8,502 nt of DNA, from positions 1 to 8,502 of the forward strand of contig CAAEVC010000025.1 of NCBI GenBank assembly GCA_900759415.1. Reading direction: 5' to 3'. The notes below the pieces were generated by a model. The model had not been told where the DNA came from, made no database searches, and worked only from the letters and a program-made list of their open reading frames with translations. This stretch comes from an uncultured Dialister sp. (GTDB taxonomy: Bacteria; Bacillota; Negativicutes; Veillonellales; Dialisteraceae). Of this stretch, positions 1 to 6,288 are shown piece by piece (within the stretch, counting starts at the first letter, position 1; each line of letters begins with the position of its first letter). A program made the position numbers and the translations under genes.

Positions 1-20
1 ACATAGCTTATCCTTCCTTT
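1..20 (-). promoter_or_regulatory. Ribosome binding site and start of a gene leaving the window
   Basis: On the minus strand an AAAGGAAGGA ribosome binding site (20..11) lies six bases before an ATG at 4..2, so a coding region probably starts here and continues off the left edge. An alternative ATG at 30..28 would give M-K-T-E-R-K-D-K-L-C but has no ribosome binding site. Only one codon is in the window, so the product cannot be read. Conjugative elements of this kind often carry a mobilization gene after such a leader; that identity is inference. Confidence 0.45.
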
Positions 21-37
21 CCGTTTTCATTTTGTAT

Positions 38-125
38 TCGGGGGATTGGGGTTCTCCCCAAAGTGCGTTTGGATATCCAAACGCTATGCTTGCAAAACGA
101 GTACCACCAGTTTTTGTAGCACCGG
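38..125 (-). other. Candidate oriT / mobilization leader with palindromes
   Basis: This non-coding stretch lies between the last complete gene and the ribosome binding site at the left edge. It contains a perfect 20-bp palindrome, GCGTTTGGATATCCAAACGC (65-84), able to form an 8-bp stem with an ATAT loop. A second hairpin, TGGGG-AGAA-CCCCA on the minus strand, sits at 47-60. A looser inverted pair, CAAAA / TTTTG, lies upstream at about 95-118. Neither hairpin is followed by a U tract, so these are not typical terminators. Palindromes just upstream of mobilization genes are typical of transfer origins in Clostridia elements. I do not see an IncP-type nick core (ATCCTG), so the function is inferred from position and symmetry only. 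Confidence 0.4.
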
Positions 126-142
126 ATTAACTCGATTCTGAT

Positions 143-466
143 TTATTTTGATTCTTTTATCTGTACCAGTCCATCAAGTGTCGTACAAATGATATGGAGT
201 CTGTCTGCCATACTGATTTCGGTATTCATTGTTCCTGTCACATCTTTCCCACATACGACTACCATCCGGCATCTCCGCAAAAGGATATGGGACATTCTTC
301 CATATCCCTGCATATCTTCTGCATCGGATTCTTCCAAAAATGGTGAGAATACAAATCTCGGACAGATTGGTACATACCCAAGTTCATAGATTTTTCTGCA
401 ATATTTCTGCACTTTCACCCGGCTTTCTTCTGCTGAACAACACACATAAGCCAGAGCCTGTTCCAT
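143..466 (-). CDS. DUF4406/DUF7768-like small protein
   Basis: A 107-residue protein resembling the DUF4406/DUF7768 group, which has a nucleoside 2-deoxyribosyltransferase-like fold and is common in phages and mobile elements. Visible signs are the N-terminal strand with YVC (7-9), the segment VPICPRFVFSPFLEES (32-47) matching the family's P-x-x-x-F-x-x-FL pattern, the strand MVVVCGKDVTGTMNTEI (68-84) and a conserved-type Glu in N-T-E-I. Family function is not established and no substrate can be read from sequence. I chose the ATG at 466 because AAGGAG lies nine bases upstream; the earlier ATG at 475 abuts that site with no spacer. It is the last complete gene of the minus-strand run and follows a terminator at 515-543, so it depends on read-through or its own promoter. 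Confidence 0.72.
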   Translation of the reverse strand: MEQALAYVCCSAEESRVKVQKYCRKIYELGYVPICPRFVFSPFLEESDAEDMQGYGRMSHILLRRCRMVVVCGKDVTGTMNTEISMADRLHIICTTLDGLVQIKESK

Positions 467-484
467 ACGCTCCATCTCCTTCCT

Positions 485-500
485 GCATCCAGTTGGATGC
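485..500 (-). repeat. Short hairpin before the DUF4406-like gene
   Basis: Perfect inverted repeat GCATCC-AGTT-GGATGC immediately upstream of the ribosome binding site of the gene starting at 466. In the minus-strand RNA it gives a 6-bp stem with a 4-nt loop ending just before AGGAAGGAG. It could protect the 5' end of an mRNA or affect ribosome access. Its core (TCC-A-R-TTGGA) resembles that of the terminator hairpin at 526-543. Confidence 0.45.
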
Positions 501-514
501 CACTGATTTTCTCT

Positions 515-543
515 ATAAAAAACAAGATGTCCAATTGGACATC
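515..543 (-). terminator. Rho-independent terminator after the N6/N4 methyltransferase
   Basis: The 18-bp perfect palindrome GATGTCCAATTGGACATC (526-543) forms a 7-bp stem with an AATT loop. In the minus direction it is followed at once by TTGTTTTTTAT. It begins five bases after the methyltransferase stop codon, the expected place for an intrinsic terminator. The stem is modest in GC, so termination may be partial. Confidence 0.75.
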
Positions 544-547
544 CCGG

Positions 548-1351
548 CTACTTTTCATCCTCTTTCTGCTCTGCTTCTAATGCAATTTTCACTCTGTCAC
601 TTCCCAGTTTGTAGTAGGCATCTGTTACCTCAATTCCCACTGCACGATAACCTGTCATAACCGCTGCAAGGACAGTTGTTCCTGCTCCAGCAAACGGGTC
701 CAGGATCAGTCCTCCCGGTTCACAAATCTGGATGACATCTTTCATAAGCTGCAACGGTTTCTCTGTCACATGAATCCGGTTCTGCGGATTTCCATATCGG
801 AAAACACCCGGCAGACAAGATACCGGACGGTTGATCGGCATCGGTCCGTTACTACCCCACACAATGTATTCAGCCTGCTGGCGAAAACGGCCTTTCTGTG
901 GACGGGAGTTTCCCTTATCCCACACCGCTGTTCCTCTCCAGATCCATCCTGCCCACTGCAATGCATCGGTAATCGATGGATACTGACGCCAGTCAATGAA
1001 CAGGCAGATTGGAGCACCTTTCTTGCAGGCTTTCCGCACATCATAGAGCCACTCAGCCATCCAGTGTGTCCAGGATCTCTGGTCTTTATTATCTCCATCG
1101 AAATCCGGAAGTGCATTCGCAGCACTCATACTGCTGTATTTCTGGTTTGTAGTACGATTTCTTTCATTCTGCTTTGTTCCACCGGACGCATACGGTGGAT
1201 CGGTAATGACTGCATCAAAGATTCCCGGCTGGAATGCTTTGACCAGTTTTAATGTATCTCCATGTAATATTTTCCAGTTTTCCCCTTCAGTATATTCCTC
1301 CGGGTATGTTCCCTCTTTCATAAGTTCTTCCAAACTCAGGCCATTTGTCAT
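548..1351 (-). CDS. Beta-class DNA N6-adenine/N4-cytosine methyltransferase
   Basis: A DNA methyltransferase of about 267 residues of the N6_N4_Mtase family (PF01555), transferring a methyl group from S-adenosylmethionine to an exocyclic amino group of adenine or cytosine. The catalytic motif IV, TDPPY, is near residues 50-54, and the SAM-binding motif I, DPFAGAGTT, is near the C-terminus (about 218-226). That order is characteristic of the beta class. DPPY is more typical of adenine methylation but does not exclude N4-cytosine. The region between, including an RWR-like stretch and IHVTEKPLQLMKDVI, fits the family, and the length is normal. Of the clustered ATGs (1360, 1357, 1351) I prefer 1351 because AAAGGA lies about eight bases upstream; the first ATG overlaps the ribosome binding site. 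No endonuclease neighbours it, so it looks like an orphan modification enzyme. The target sequence cannot be read. Confidence 0.9.
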   Translation of the reverse strand: MTNGLSLEELMKEGTYPEEYTEGENWKILHGDTLKLVKAFQPGIFDAVITDPPYASGGTKQNERNRTTNQKYSSMSAANALPDFDGDNKDQRSWTHWMAEWLYDVRKACKKGAPICLFIDWRQYPSITDALQWAGWIWRGTAVWDKGNSRPQKGRFRQQAEYIVWGSNGPMPINRPVSCLPGVFRYGNPQNRIHVTEKPLQLMKDVIQICEPGGLILDPFAGAGTTVLAAVMTGYRAVGIEVTDAYYKLGSDRVKIALEAEQKEDEK

Positions 1352-1371
1352 AGGCATCATCCTTTCTTTTC

Positions 1372-1965
1372 TCAGCGTTCCGGCTGATTTTTCTTCTTTG
1401 TTTGTCTTTTCTGGTAGGACTGTGGCGGTTTCAGTTTCTCAGGAACAGAAAAAGCTCTCCACTTTCCATTTTCATATAAGAACATATCTTTTGTGTGGTT
1501 ATTAAATATATCCCAAGGGAAAATATCCCCTTTAATATAGATATTTCCTCTTACTTCTCCATACACATGGCTTTCTCCACCGATAACAGGTGCATTTACT
1601 CCTACCGTATCAATAAATGCTTTTCCACTGATTATCGCATTTTCCTTTATCTCACCGCCACAGATATAACAGTCTCTCTTTGCAACTGCTCTGTCATAAA
1701 AAGTAGCATCTCCGGTAACAACCGCATAACCTCTGACCAGACTGCCATCATAAAGTGCAGCTTCTTCCTTTACCTCACCGTTTTCGCAACAGATTGCATC
1801 ATCATAAATCCAGCAAGTCCCTTCCTGTGACAGATTGTTTTCATTTTCTACAAAACCGCCCAGTGTTCCTTTTGGTACTTTCTCATTCACATTGATCAAT
1901 GCCTGTATGCGATGGAGCCATGGATATTTCGGATGTTCAATTTCTGTAATTTTATACTTACTCAT
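1372..1965 (-). CDS. Beta-helix-repeat (YdcK/hexapeptide-like) protein
   Basis: A 197-residue protein whose middle (about 35-147) is a run of short strand-turn units, such as L-G-G-F-V, C-W-I-Y-D-D-A, A-A-L-Y-D-G-S-L-V, A-V-V-T-G-D-A-T-F-Y-D, A-I-I-S-G-K-A-F-I, S-H-V-Y-G-E-V and N-I-Y-I-K-G-D. This spacing is typical of left-handed parallel beta-helix proteins of the YdcK/polymer-forming type found in phages and mobile elements. The N-terminus (Y-K-I-T-E-I-E-H-P) and the basic tail lie outside the helix. No catalytic residues are recognisable and the role is unknown. The start at 1965 is chosen for its AAAGGAG site five bases upstream; an in-frame start at 1980 would overlap that site and the upstream stop. 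The last eight residues (K-K-K-N-Q-P-E-R) nearly match the end of the protein encoded just upstream. Confidence 0.7.
   Translation of the reverse strand: MSKYKITEIEHPKYPWLHRIQALINVNEKVPKGTLGGFVENENNLSQEGTCWIYDDAICCENGEVKEEAALYDGSLVRGYAVVTGDATFYDRAVAKRDCYICGGEIKENAIISGKAFIDTVGVNAPVIGGESHVYGEVRGNIYIKGDIFPWDIFNNHTKDMFLYENGKWRAFSVPEKLKPPQSYQKRQTKKKNQPER
1376..1410 (-). repeat. 3'-end direct repeat, copy A
   Basis: This is the 3' end of the beta-helix gene, coding K-R-Q-T-K-K-K-N-Q-P-E-R. The first 25 bases on the plus strand differ from copy B at 1981-2010 by one base (GATT versus GATG). Outside the shared end the two genes look unrelated, which suggests a recombination or copying event rather than duplication of a whole gene. 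Confidence 0.75.
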
Positions 1966-1976
1966 GCTGTCTCCTT

Positions 1977-2723
1977 TCACCGTTCCGGCTGATGTTTCTT
2001 CTTTGTCTTTTTATTTTCTTTTAGTGGCGGACTCAACTCGGTTTCTACATATTCACTGATAATCAAAAGTGCTTTGTAATAATCCCCACTTTCCAATACT
2101 CTTTTACACATTTCTTTTGCTTCTGCTGTCTGTTTATTCTTTTTCAAAAGAGTTGAGGCATTGCCCATAATGGAAAAAATATTCCCATCATGTCCAAGGA
2201 GTTGTAACTTGGGACGTTGTTTATCAGGCTTTATCGGGATCTGCTCTGTTTTCTTTTCATAGATTTTCGGCTGCTCCATATCTGGATGCCAGAAATGCAC
2301 ATTCAGCATTCCACCATCTACCTTGATATCCCTCTGCTCAAATCCTTCACCCCAACCGTCACTGTACTGCCCTGTAATGTATTCGGTGAATTCCTGTAGT
2401 TCTTCCTGACTTAAAAATTCATTTAATTCCAGTTTGGTACAGCCGTACAGGATTCCATCTTTGTTTTCTATCGTAACAACTGCACTTTGTATTTTTCCAT
2501 GAATGGACTCACTTCCGTCAAAATACTGCATGAGATCATCTTCCCCATAGCGTTCCAGCTCTTCTCGGATGACTTCTTCATAATCGGCAAGTTCTGTTCC
2601 ATCTAACGGCATTCCATATTCATCACTCTCCGACCAATCTTCTTCCCATTCGGATTCTTCTGAATAAAGATTTCCAGTCAGCTCCGTCAACAGATGTACG
2701 TGCATCGTTCCTTTTTCTTCCAT
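1977..2723 (-). CDS. Acidic accessory protein of unknown function
   Basis: A 248-residue protein I cannot assign to a named family. The N-terminal third is strongly acidic (S-E-E-S-E-W-E-E-D-W-S-E-S-D-E). The middle holds a mixed alpha/beta segment with Y-I-T-G-Q-Y-S-D-G-W-G-E-G-F-E-Q and H-F-W-H-P. The segment at about 173-228, beginning L-L-G-H-D-G-N-I-F-S-I-M-G and ending I-I-S-E-Y-V-E, reads as a small helical module of a type I associate with phage and conjugative-element proteins. The tail is lysine-rich. No signal peptide or membrane segment is visible. GAAGGTGAT precedes the ATG at 2723, six bases after the preceding stop. An in-frame ATG at 2705 with AAAAAGGA before it is an equally credible start. 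The close spacing suggests cotranscription with the primase-like gene. Confidence 0.75.
   Translation of the reverse strand: MEEKGTMHVHLLTELTGNLYSEESEWEEDWSESDEYGMPLDGTELADYEEVIREELERYGEDDLMQYFDGSESIHGKIQSAVVTIENKDGILYGCTKLELNEFLSQEELQEFTEYITGQYSDGWGEGFEQRDIKVDGGMLNVHFWHPDMEQPKIYEKKTEQIPIKPDKQRPKLQLLGHDGNIFSIMGNASTLLKKNKQTAEAKEMCKRVLESGDYYKALLIISEYVETELSPPLKENKKTKKKHQPER
1981..2010 (-). repeat. 3'-end direct repeat, copy B
   Basis: The 3' end of the acidic accessory gene, coding T-K-K-K-H-Q-P-E-R. It is nearly identical to copy A at 1376-1410, 605 bases away in the same orientation. Each copy ends at a TGA stop and is followed by the next gene's ribosome binding site, so both lie exactly at gene boundaries. 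Confidence 0.75.
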
Positions 2724-2729
2724 TCTCTA

Positions 2730-3707
2730 TCACCTTCTTTCCAATGGTCTATCCCTGCATTTATTTGCCTGCTTTTTTTCTTTCGCAAGGTCTGCATAAT
2801 CTGCCCCTTCTTTTTCCGGCAGATTGCAGATAATCTGATACGTTCCCTCATAATGTTTTTTCATCTGTTCTTTCGCCCATCTCCCGGCAAAGTCATTATC
2901 GGTGCATATTTCAATTTCTTTGATTTCCGGATGGTTCTTCAGAAACTCTTCCAGTGCGTCCGGCGGCTTTTTAAAACGTTCACTCTGTATCTGTGCGTTT
3001 TCTTTCGGAGCAGCGATTCCCCCAAGGGAAAGCCGATATTTATCCCTCTTTCCCTCTTCCAATGTCATGTGTGCCAGTGCATCAATACACGCTTCATATA
3101 CGGCAACTCGCTTTGTTTCTCTTTCAGGTGGAATACAAAAGCTGTACTTTTTTTCACTCCCGGTCTGCTCCATCTTGAATCCCTTCCCGTTTTTTTCATA
3201 GATTCCTCGCAGGAATGCATATCTTGCTTTTCCAGATTCATCTTTCCCAACAAAAACAGCGTTATGATACGGGACACTTTCATAAAGGATTTCATGCGAA
3301 ATACAATACGTGATCACTTCATCGCTGATTCCTCTGTGGTTTAAATAAGCCCTGATTCGTCTGCAATTACAATACCTCTCCGGCAGCTTAAATGGCAGTT
3401 TTTCCCTTTCCACAGACTGTGTCGGAATAAAAGACGGACTCTCTTCGCACAGCAGTTTTACGGCATCTGTAAATTTCATCCCATCCACTTCAATCAGGAA
3501 CCGCAGTGCGGACACACCACCGATATCTCTGGATTTCCAATGCCATTTACTGGACAGTTCATTGATTTTAAAACTGTCATGGTCCGTCAACTGCCATTCA
3601 TTTCTGGTTCTTGTCTTTTGCAGTCTCTGTGCCTGATGTGTTCGCAAATACTCATACGCAGTCATATTTTTTGCTGCCTGAATCTCTTCTTCCGTTACCC
3701 AGGGCAT
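2730..3707 (-). CDS. DUF3991/Toprim primase-like protein
   Basis: A 325-residue protein matching the architecture of DUF3991 and Toprim domain proteins, DnaG-related primase-like factors of conjugative elements that probably act on single-stranded DNA after transfer. Residues 54-86 (K-W-H-W-K-S-R-D-I-G-G-V-S-A-L-R-F and following) match the segment after the zinc finger in DnaG-type primases, although the zinc-binding cysteines themselves are absent. A DUF3991-like region spans about 110-190. The Toprim fold follows, with its Glu in V-Y-E-A-C-I-D-A-L (E205), the acidic pair in C-T-D-N-D-F-A-G-R (D270, D272) and G-A-D-Y-A-D-L-A (301-308). Length is normal. The ATG shares one base with the metK stop (TAATG), so translation is probably coupled. 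With metK damaged, this gene may depend on weak upstream translation. Primase activity itself is inferred. Confidence 0.87.
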   Translation of the reverse strand: MPWVTEEEIQAAKNMTAYEYLRTHQAQRLQKTRTRNEWQLTDHDSFKINELSSKWHWKSRDIGGVSALRFLIEVDGMKFTDAVKLLCEESPSFIPTQSVEREKLPFKLPERYCNCRRIRAYLNHRGISDEVITYCISHEILYESVPYHNAVFVGKDESGKARYAFLRGIYEKNGKGFKMEQTGSEKKYSFCIPPERETKRVAVYEACIDALAHMTLEEGKRDKYRLSLGGIAAPKENAQIQSERFKKPPDALEEFLKNHPEIKEIEICTDNDFAGRWAKEQMKKHYEGTYQIICNLPEKEGADYADLAKEKKQANKCRDRPLERR

Positions 3708-4717
3708 TACAGAATTGCATCCTGAAGAGCCAGAACCTTATCCGTCCGCTCCCAAGGGAACTCCTTTCTTCCAAAATGACCAAAAACTGCCGTCTGACGG
3801 AAAATCGGACGGTTCAGTCGAAGGGATTCCATGATCTGAACGGGTGTCACTCCAAACACCAGTGGGATTGCTGCCGCCAGACAATCATCCGCACACACTT
3901 TTCCTGTACCAAAGGTGTCTACCTCAATCATAACCGGCTCTGCTACTCCGATTGCATAAGCCAAAGACACCTGACACTTGCTTGCAAACTCAGCAGCTAC
4001 TATATTTTTGGCGATATACCTTGCCATATAAGCCGCCGAACGGTCTACTTTCGAACAGTCTTTTCCCGAAAATGCACCGCCGCCATGCGGAACCATACTG
4101 CCATAAGTATCCACCATCAGCTTTCTTCCGGTCAGTCCGGTATCTGCATCAAACCCTCCGCACACAAATTTTCCTGACGGATTGATCAGAATCTTCGTAT
4201 CCTCATCCGGCGGCAATAATCTGAGTGCCGGGCGAAGCACCTTCTCTCTGATCTCGGCATCTAACTTTTTCAGACTCTTTTCTGTACCATGCTGGCAGGA
4301 AACAACAACACTTTCCAGTCTCACTGGCTTTCCATCTTCATATTCTACGGTTACCTGTGCTTTTCCATCAGAAAAGATATCTTTGATATATCCGCTTCTT
4401 CTGCAAGCCGAAAGTTCACGTGTGATCCGGTGTGCCAGAACAGTCGGCATTGGCATAAGCTGCGGAGTCTCATCGCACGCATATCCGACCATAACACCCT
4501 GATCTCCAGCTCCCCTGCTTCTGTCTCTTATTTTTGCGCCGATATTATCCCGAAATTCTTTCGACACACTCACTGCTTTCGCAATATCTGGACTCTGCTG
4601 GTGTACAAACGTATCCATTTCTATCCCATCTGTACAATATCCACACTCTTCTAAAACTTTTCGGATCACATCAAACACTGGTGGTTCATATCCGCTGGTG
4701 ATTTCTCCTGCTATACT
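3707..4717 (-). pseudogene. metK: 5'-truncated S-adenosylmethionine synthetase (metK)
   Basis: This reading frame matches methionine adenosyltransferase from the segment equivalent to G-G-E-I-T-T (about residue 54 of the ~384-residue E. coli enzyme) to the C-terminus. MetK makes S-adenosylmethionine from methionine and ATP. Retained motifs are Q-Q-S-P-D-I, G-A-G-D-Q-G-V-M-V-G-Y-A, H-G-G-G-A-F-S-G-K-D with K-V-D-R-S-A-A-Y, Y-A-I-G-V-A-E-P and G-H-F-G-R. The N-terminal strand-helix with S-E-G-H-P-D-K, which supplies ATP-binding residues, is absent. The frame reads A-G-E-I-T-S upstream of 4678 and meets a stop at 4744..4742 with no ATG between. The only ordinary start is a GTG at 4678, 26 bases from the nearest AGGAG. 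The upstream sequence is the 5' end of an amidoligase gene, so I read this as a deletion remnant, probably without activity. The C-terminal region is well preserved, which suggests a recent event. Confidence 0.88.
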
Positions 4718-4920
4718 TTCCGTTGTGTATAAATGCTTCCATCAGACATAAATTTCCACTTTTTTCCTTCCAAATCTATCACTGACCAGATTCCGTAGGT
4801 CGTGCCGTCATAATATGCTTCTGTTCCAAACATTTCAGCAACAACTTCTGCAGCACGTTGTCTGGTAATCCCTGTCATTTCGATTTCTGTGCCAAAGTAT
4901 TGGTCTTTTATACCGATCAT
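4711..4920 (-). pseudogene. Amidoligase, 5' fragment (69 codons)
   Basis: The 69 residues begin M-I-G-I-K-D-Q-Y-F-G-T-E-I-E-M-T-G-I and continue through Y-Y-D-G-T-T-Y-G-I-W-S-V, K-W-K-F-M-S-D-G-S-I. This matches the N-terminus of the putative amidoligase family (Amidoligase_2, PF12224), glutamine-synthetase-fold enzymes of mobile elements thought to form amide bonds on peptides or small molecules. G-T-E-I-E-M is the first acidic, metal-binding-type motif. Full-length relatives are roughly 300 residues; here the frame stops at TAG (4713..4711) soon after S-D-G-S-I, where metK sequence begins. Most of the catalytic domain is therefore missing. The start at 4920 lies two bases after the methyltransferase stop, with AAAGGA upstream, so the fragment may still be translated. 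The family call comes from remembered family features, not a search. Confidence 0.75.
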
Positions 4921-4922
4921 GC

Positions 4923-6218
4923 CTAATGGATTCCTTTCTCAGACACTTCCTGTTCGTTGAGTTCGGAGTCTGCCTTTTGTAATAGTTTGCCAATTGCCTC
5001 GATGACATTGACAGTTACCCCGTTTCCAGCCTGTTTATAAAGCTGTGCATCAGAAGTGCTGTCTATGATTTTATTTATTTGCCAATCATAATACCCCTGC
5101 AGACGCAGACACTCCCTTGGAACTAATCTTCTTATTCTTCCGTGATACAAGATGCCATGACGATCGGTTGCAGTAATTGTGAACATCGGTTCTTCTGGAT
5201 TTTTCATACGTCTGCCATTCTGACGGACATTTTCCTTGGCTGGTGTAAGGACTGCTCTTGCCCCTTCTTCCCTTAATACACCGGAACATTCTCCTTTGTA
5301 TTTATGGATTCCGCATTGTCGGGTATTAAGGCTTCTGCATTCTTCAGTTACCAGTGGCGGCGGAGACAAATCTACAAAATGAAGTGTTCCCTGTTGAATA
5401 CCTGTAGTCAAGGTGTGTGCTATCTGATGTCCAACTCTTCCTCTCCTGCTGTTGAGATTCGCATAGCCTAAATCGATGCTGTCACCCTCTCTTGCAAGTT
5501 TGTAGCCGAGCTTTGTATTTTCTTTAATTGGAACACCCACATCATATAATCCTGTCTTTCCACCCATTCCTCCGGCCTGTGATGTCAGGGTACAGCTTAA
5601 TCCTTTTGGACTGTAAACTCTTTTTCCCTGACTTCCTGCCCGGATTTGAACAAGAGCTGCTCCATTTGTTTCTGGTTCAGGTAATACTTTTCCGGCACAT
5701 CGGAAATCAAGATATCCGACAATATACACCCGTTTTCTTGCTTGGGGGACTCCGAAATCCTTGCTGTTAAGCACTTTCCATTCGACATGGTACCCCAGTT
5801 CAGAAAGCGTACTGAGGATGGTGCAAAACGTCCGGCCTTTGTCATGCGATAACAAACCGGGAACATTTTCAAGGATAAAATACGAGGGTCTTTTAGCTTC
5901 AAGAATCCGGGCAATTTCAAAAAAGAGAGTTCCTCTTGCATCGGCAAATCCTTCTCGCTTTCCGGCGATAGAGAATGCCTGGCAAGGAAATCCTGCACAG
6001 AGTAAATCAAAATCTGGCATTCGTTCTGGTTCGATTGTTCTTGCGTCATTACAATACCACTCCCCTTCCGTATCAAACAGCAATCGGTAGTTCTTATCCG
6101 CATAAGTATCCACCTCACAATGTCCGACACAGACAAAGTTTCCTGCCCGTCTTAAGCCTTCACGGAATCCCCCGATTCCGCTAAAGAGATCAAAAAATTG
6201 AATGGTTGCGGCTATCAA
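4923..6218 (-). CDS. DNA cytosine-C5 methyltransferase (Dcm family)
   Basis: A cytosine-C5 DNA methyltransferase (PF00145) of about 426-431 residues, transferring methyl from S-adenosylmethionine to C5 of cytosine. Counting from 6218, motif I F-D-L-F-S-G-I-G-G is at 9-17 and the motif IV catalytic loop G-F-P-C-Q is at 76-80 with nucleophile C79. Motif VI E-N-V is at 117-119 and motif VIII Q-A-R-K-R at 159-163. The variable target-recognition region follows, then R-R-L-V-P-R-E-C-L-R-L-Q-G-Y and motif X A-G-N-G near 397-400. All core motifs are present and in order. The start is unclear. AAAAAGGAGG (6228..6219) runs straight into TTG (6218), and the next possible codons are ATA (6215) and ATT (6203); there is no ATG or GTG before motif I. 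An ATG at 6452 is in frame but lies inside the upstream gene's repeats and yields a low-complexity K/R/N tail, so I reject it. No endonuclease is adjacent. Confidence 0.88.
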   Translation of the reverse strand: MIAATIQFFDLFSGIGGFREGLRRAGNFVCVGHCEVDTYADKNYRLLFDTEGEWYCNDARTIEPERMPDFDLLCAGFPCQAFSIAGKREGFADARGTLFFEIARILEAKRPSYFILENVPGLLSHDKGRTFCTILSTLSELGYHVEWKVLNSKDFGVPQARKRVYIVGYLDFRCAGKVLPEPETNGAALVQIRAGSQGKRVYSPKGLSCTLTSQAGGMGGKTGLYDVGVPIKENTKLGYKLAREGDSIDLGYANLNSRRGRVGHQIAHTLTTGIQQGTLHFVDLSPPPLVTEECRSLNTRQCGIHKYKGECSGVLREEGARAVLTPAKENVRQNGRRMKNPEEPMFTITATDRHGILYHGRIRRLVPRECLRLQGYYDWQINKIIDSTSDAQLYKQAGNGVTVNVIEAIGKLLQKADSELNEQEVSEKGIH

Positions 6219-6232
6219 CCTCCTTTTTGCTG

Positions 6233-6267
6233 ATAAAAACAGGCGGCATGATCTCTCATACCGCCCT
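6233..6267 (-). terminator. Rho-independent terminator after the acidic-tail gene
   Basis: In the minus-strand RNA, GGCGGUAUGA-GAGA-UCAUGCCGCC forms a 10-bp stem with one G-U pair and a GNRA tetraloop (6265..6242), followed by UGUUUUUAU. It lies 22 bases past the stop of the gene ending at 6289 and directly before the ribosome binding site of the cytosine methyltransferase. The methyltransferase and everything downstream would be reached only by read-through or an unseen promoter. Confidence 0.82.
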
Positions 6268-6288
6268 TCGTTATTCTGTATCAATTGG

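Noticed and set aside
2694..3344. 216-codon plus-strand frame
   Set aside because: It is antisense to the DUF3991/Toprim gene, whose motifs are clear, and its F/S/R-rich composition is typical of shadow frames.
3707..4678. Calling the metK-like frame a complete gene from the GTG at 4678
   Set aside because: MetK homology continues upstream of that GTG in the same frame, the H-P-D-K segment is missing and there is no suitably spaced ribosome binding site.
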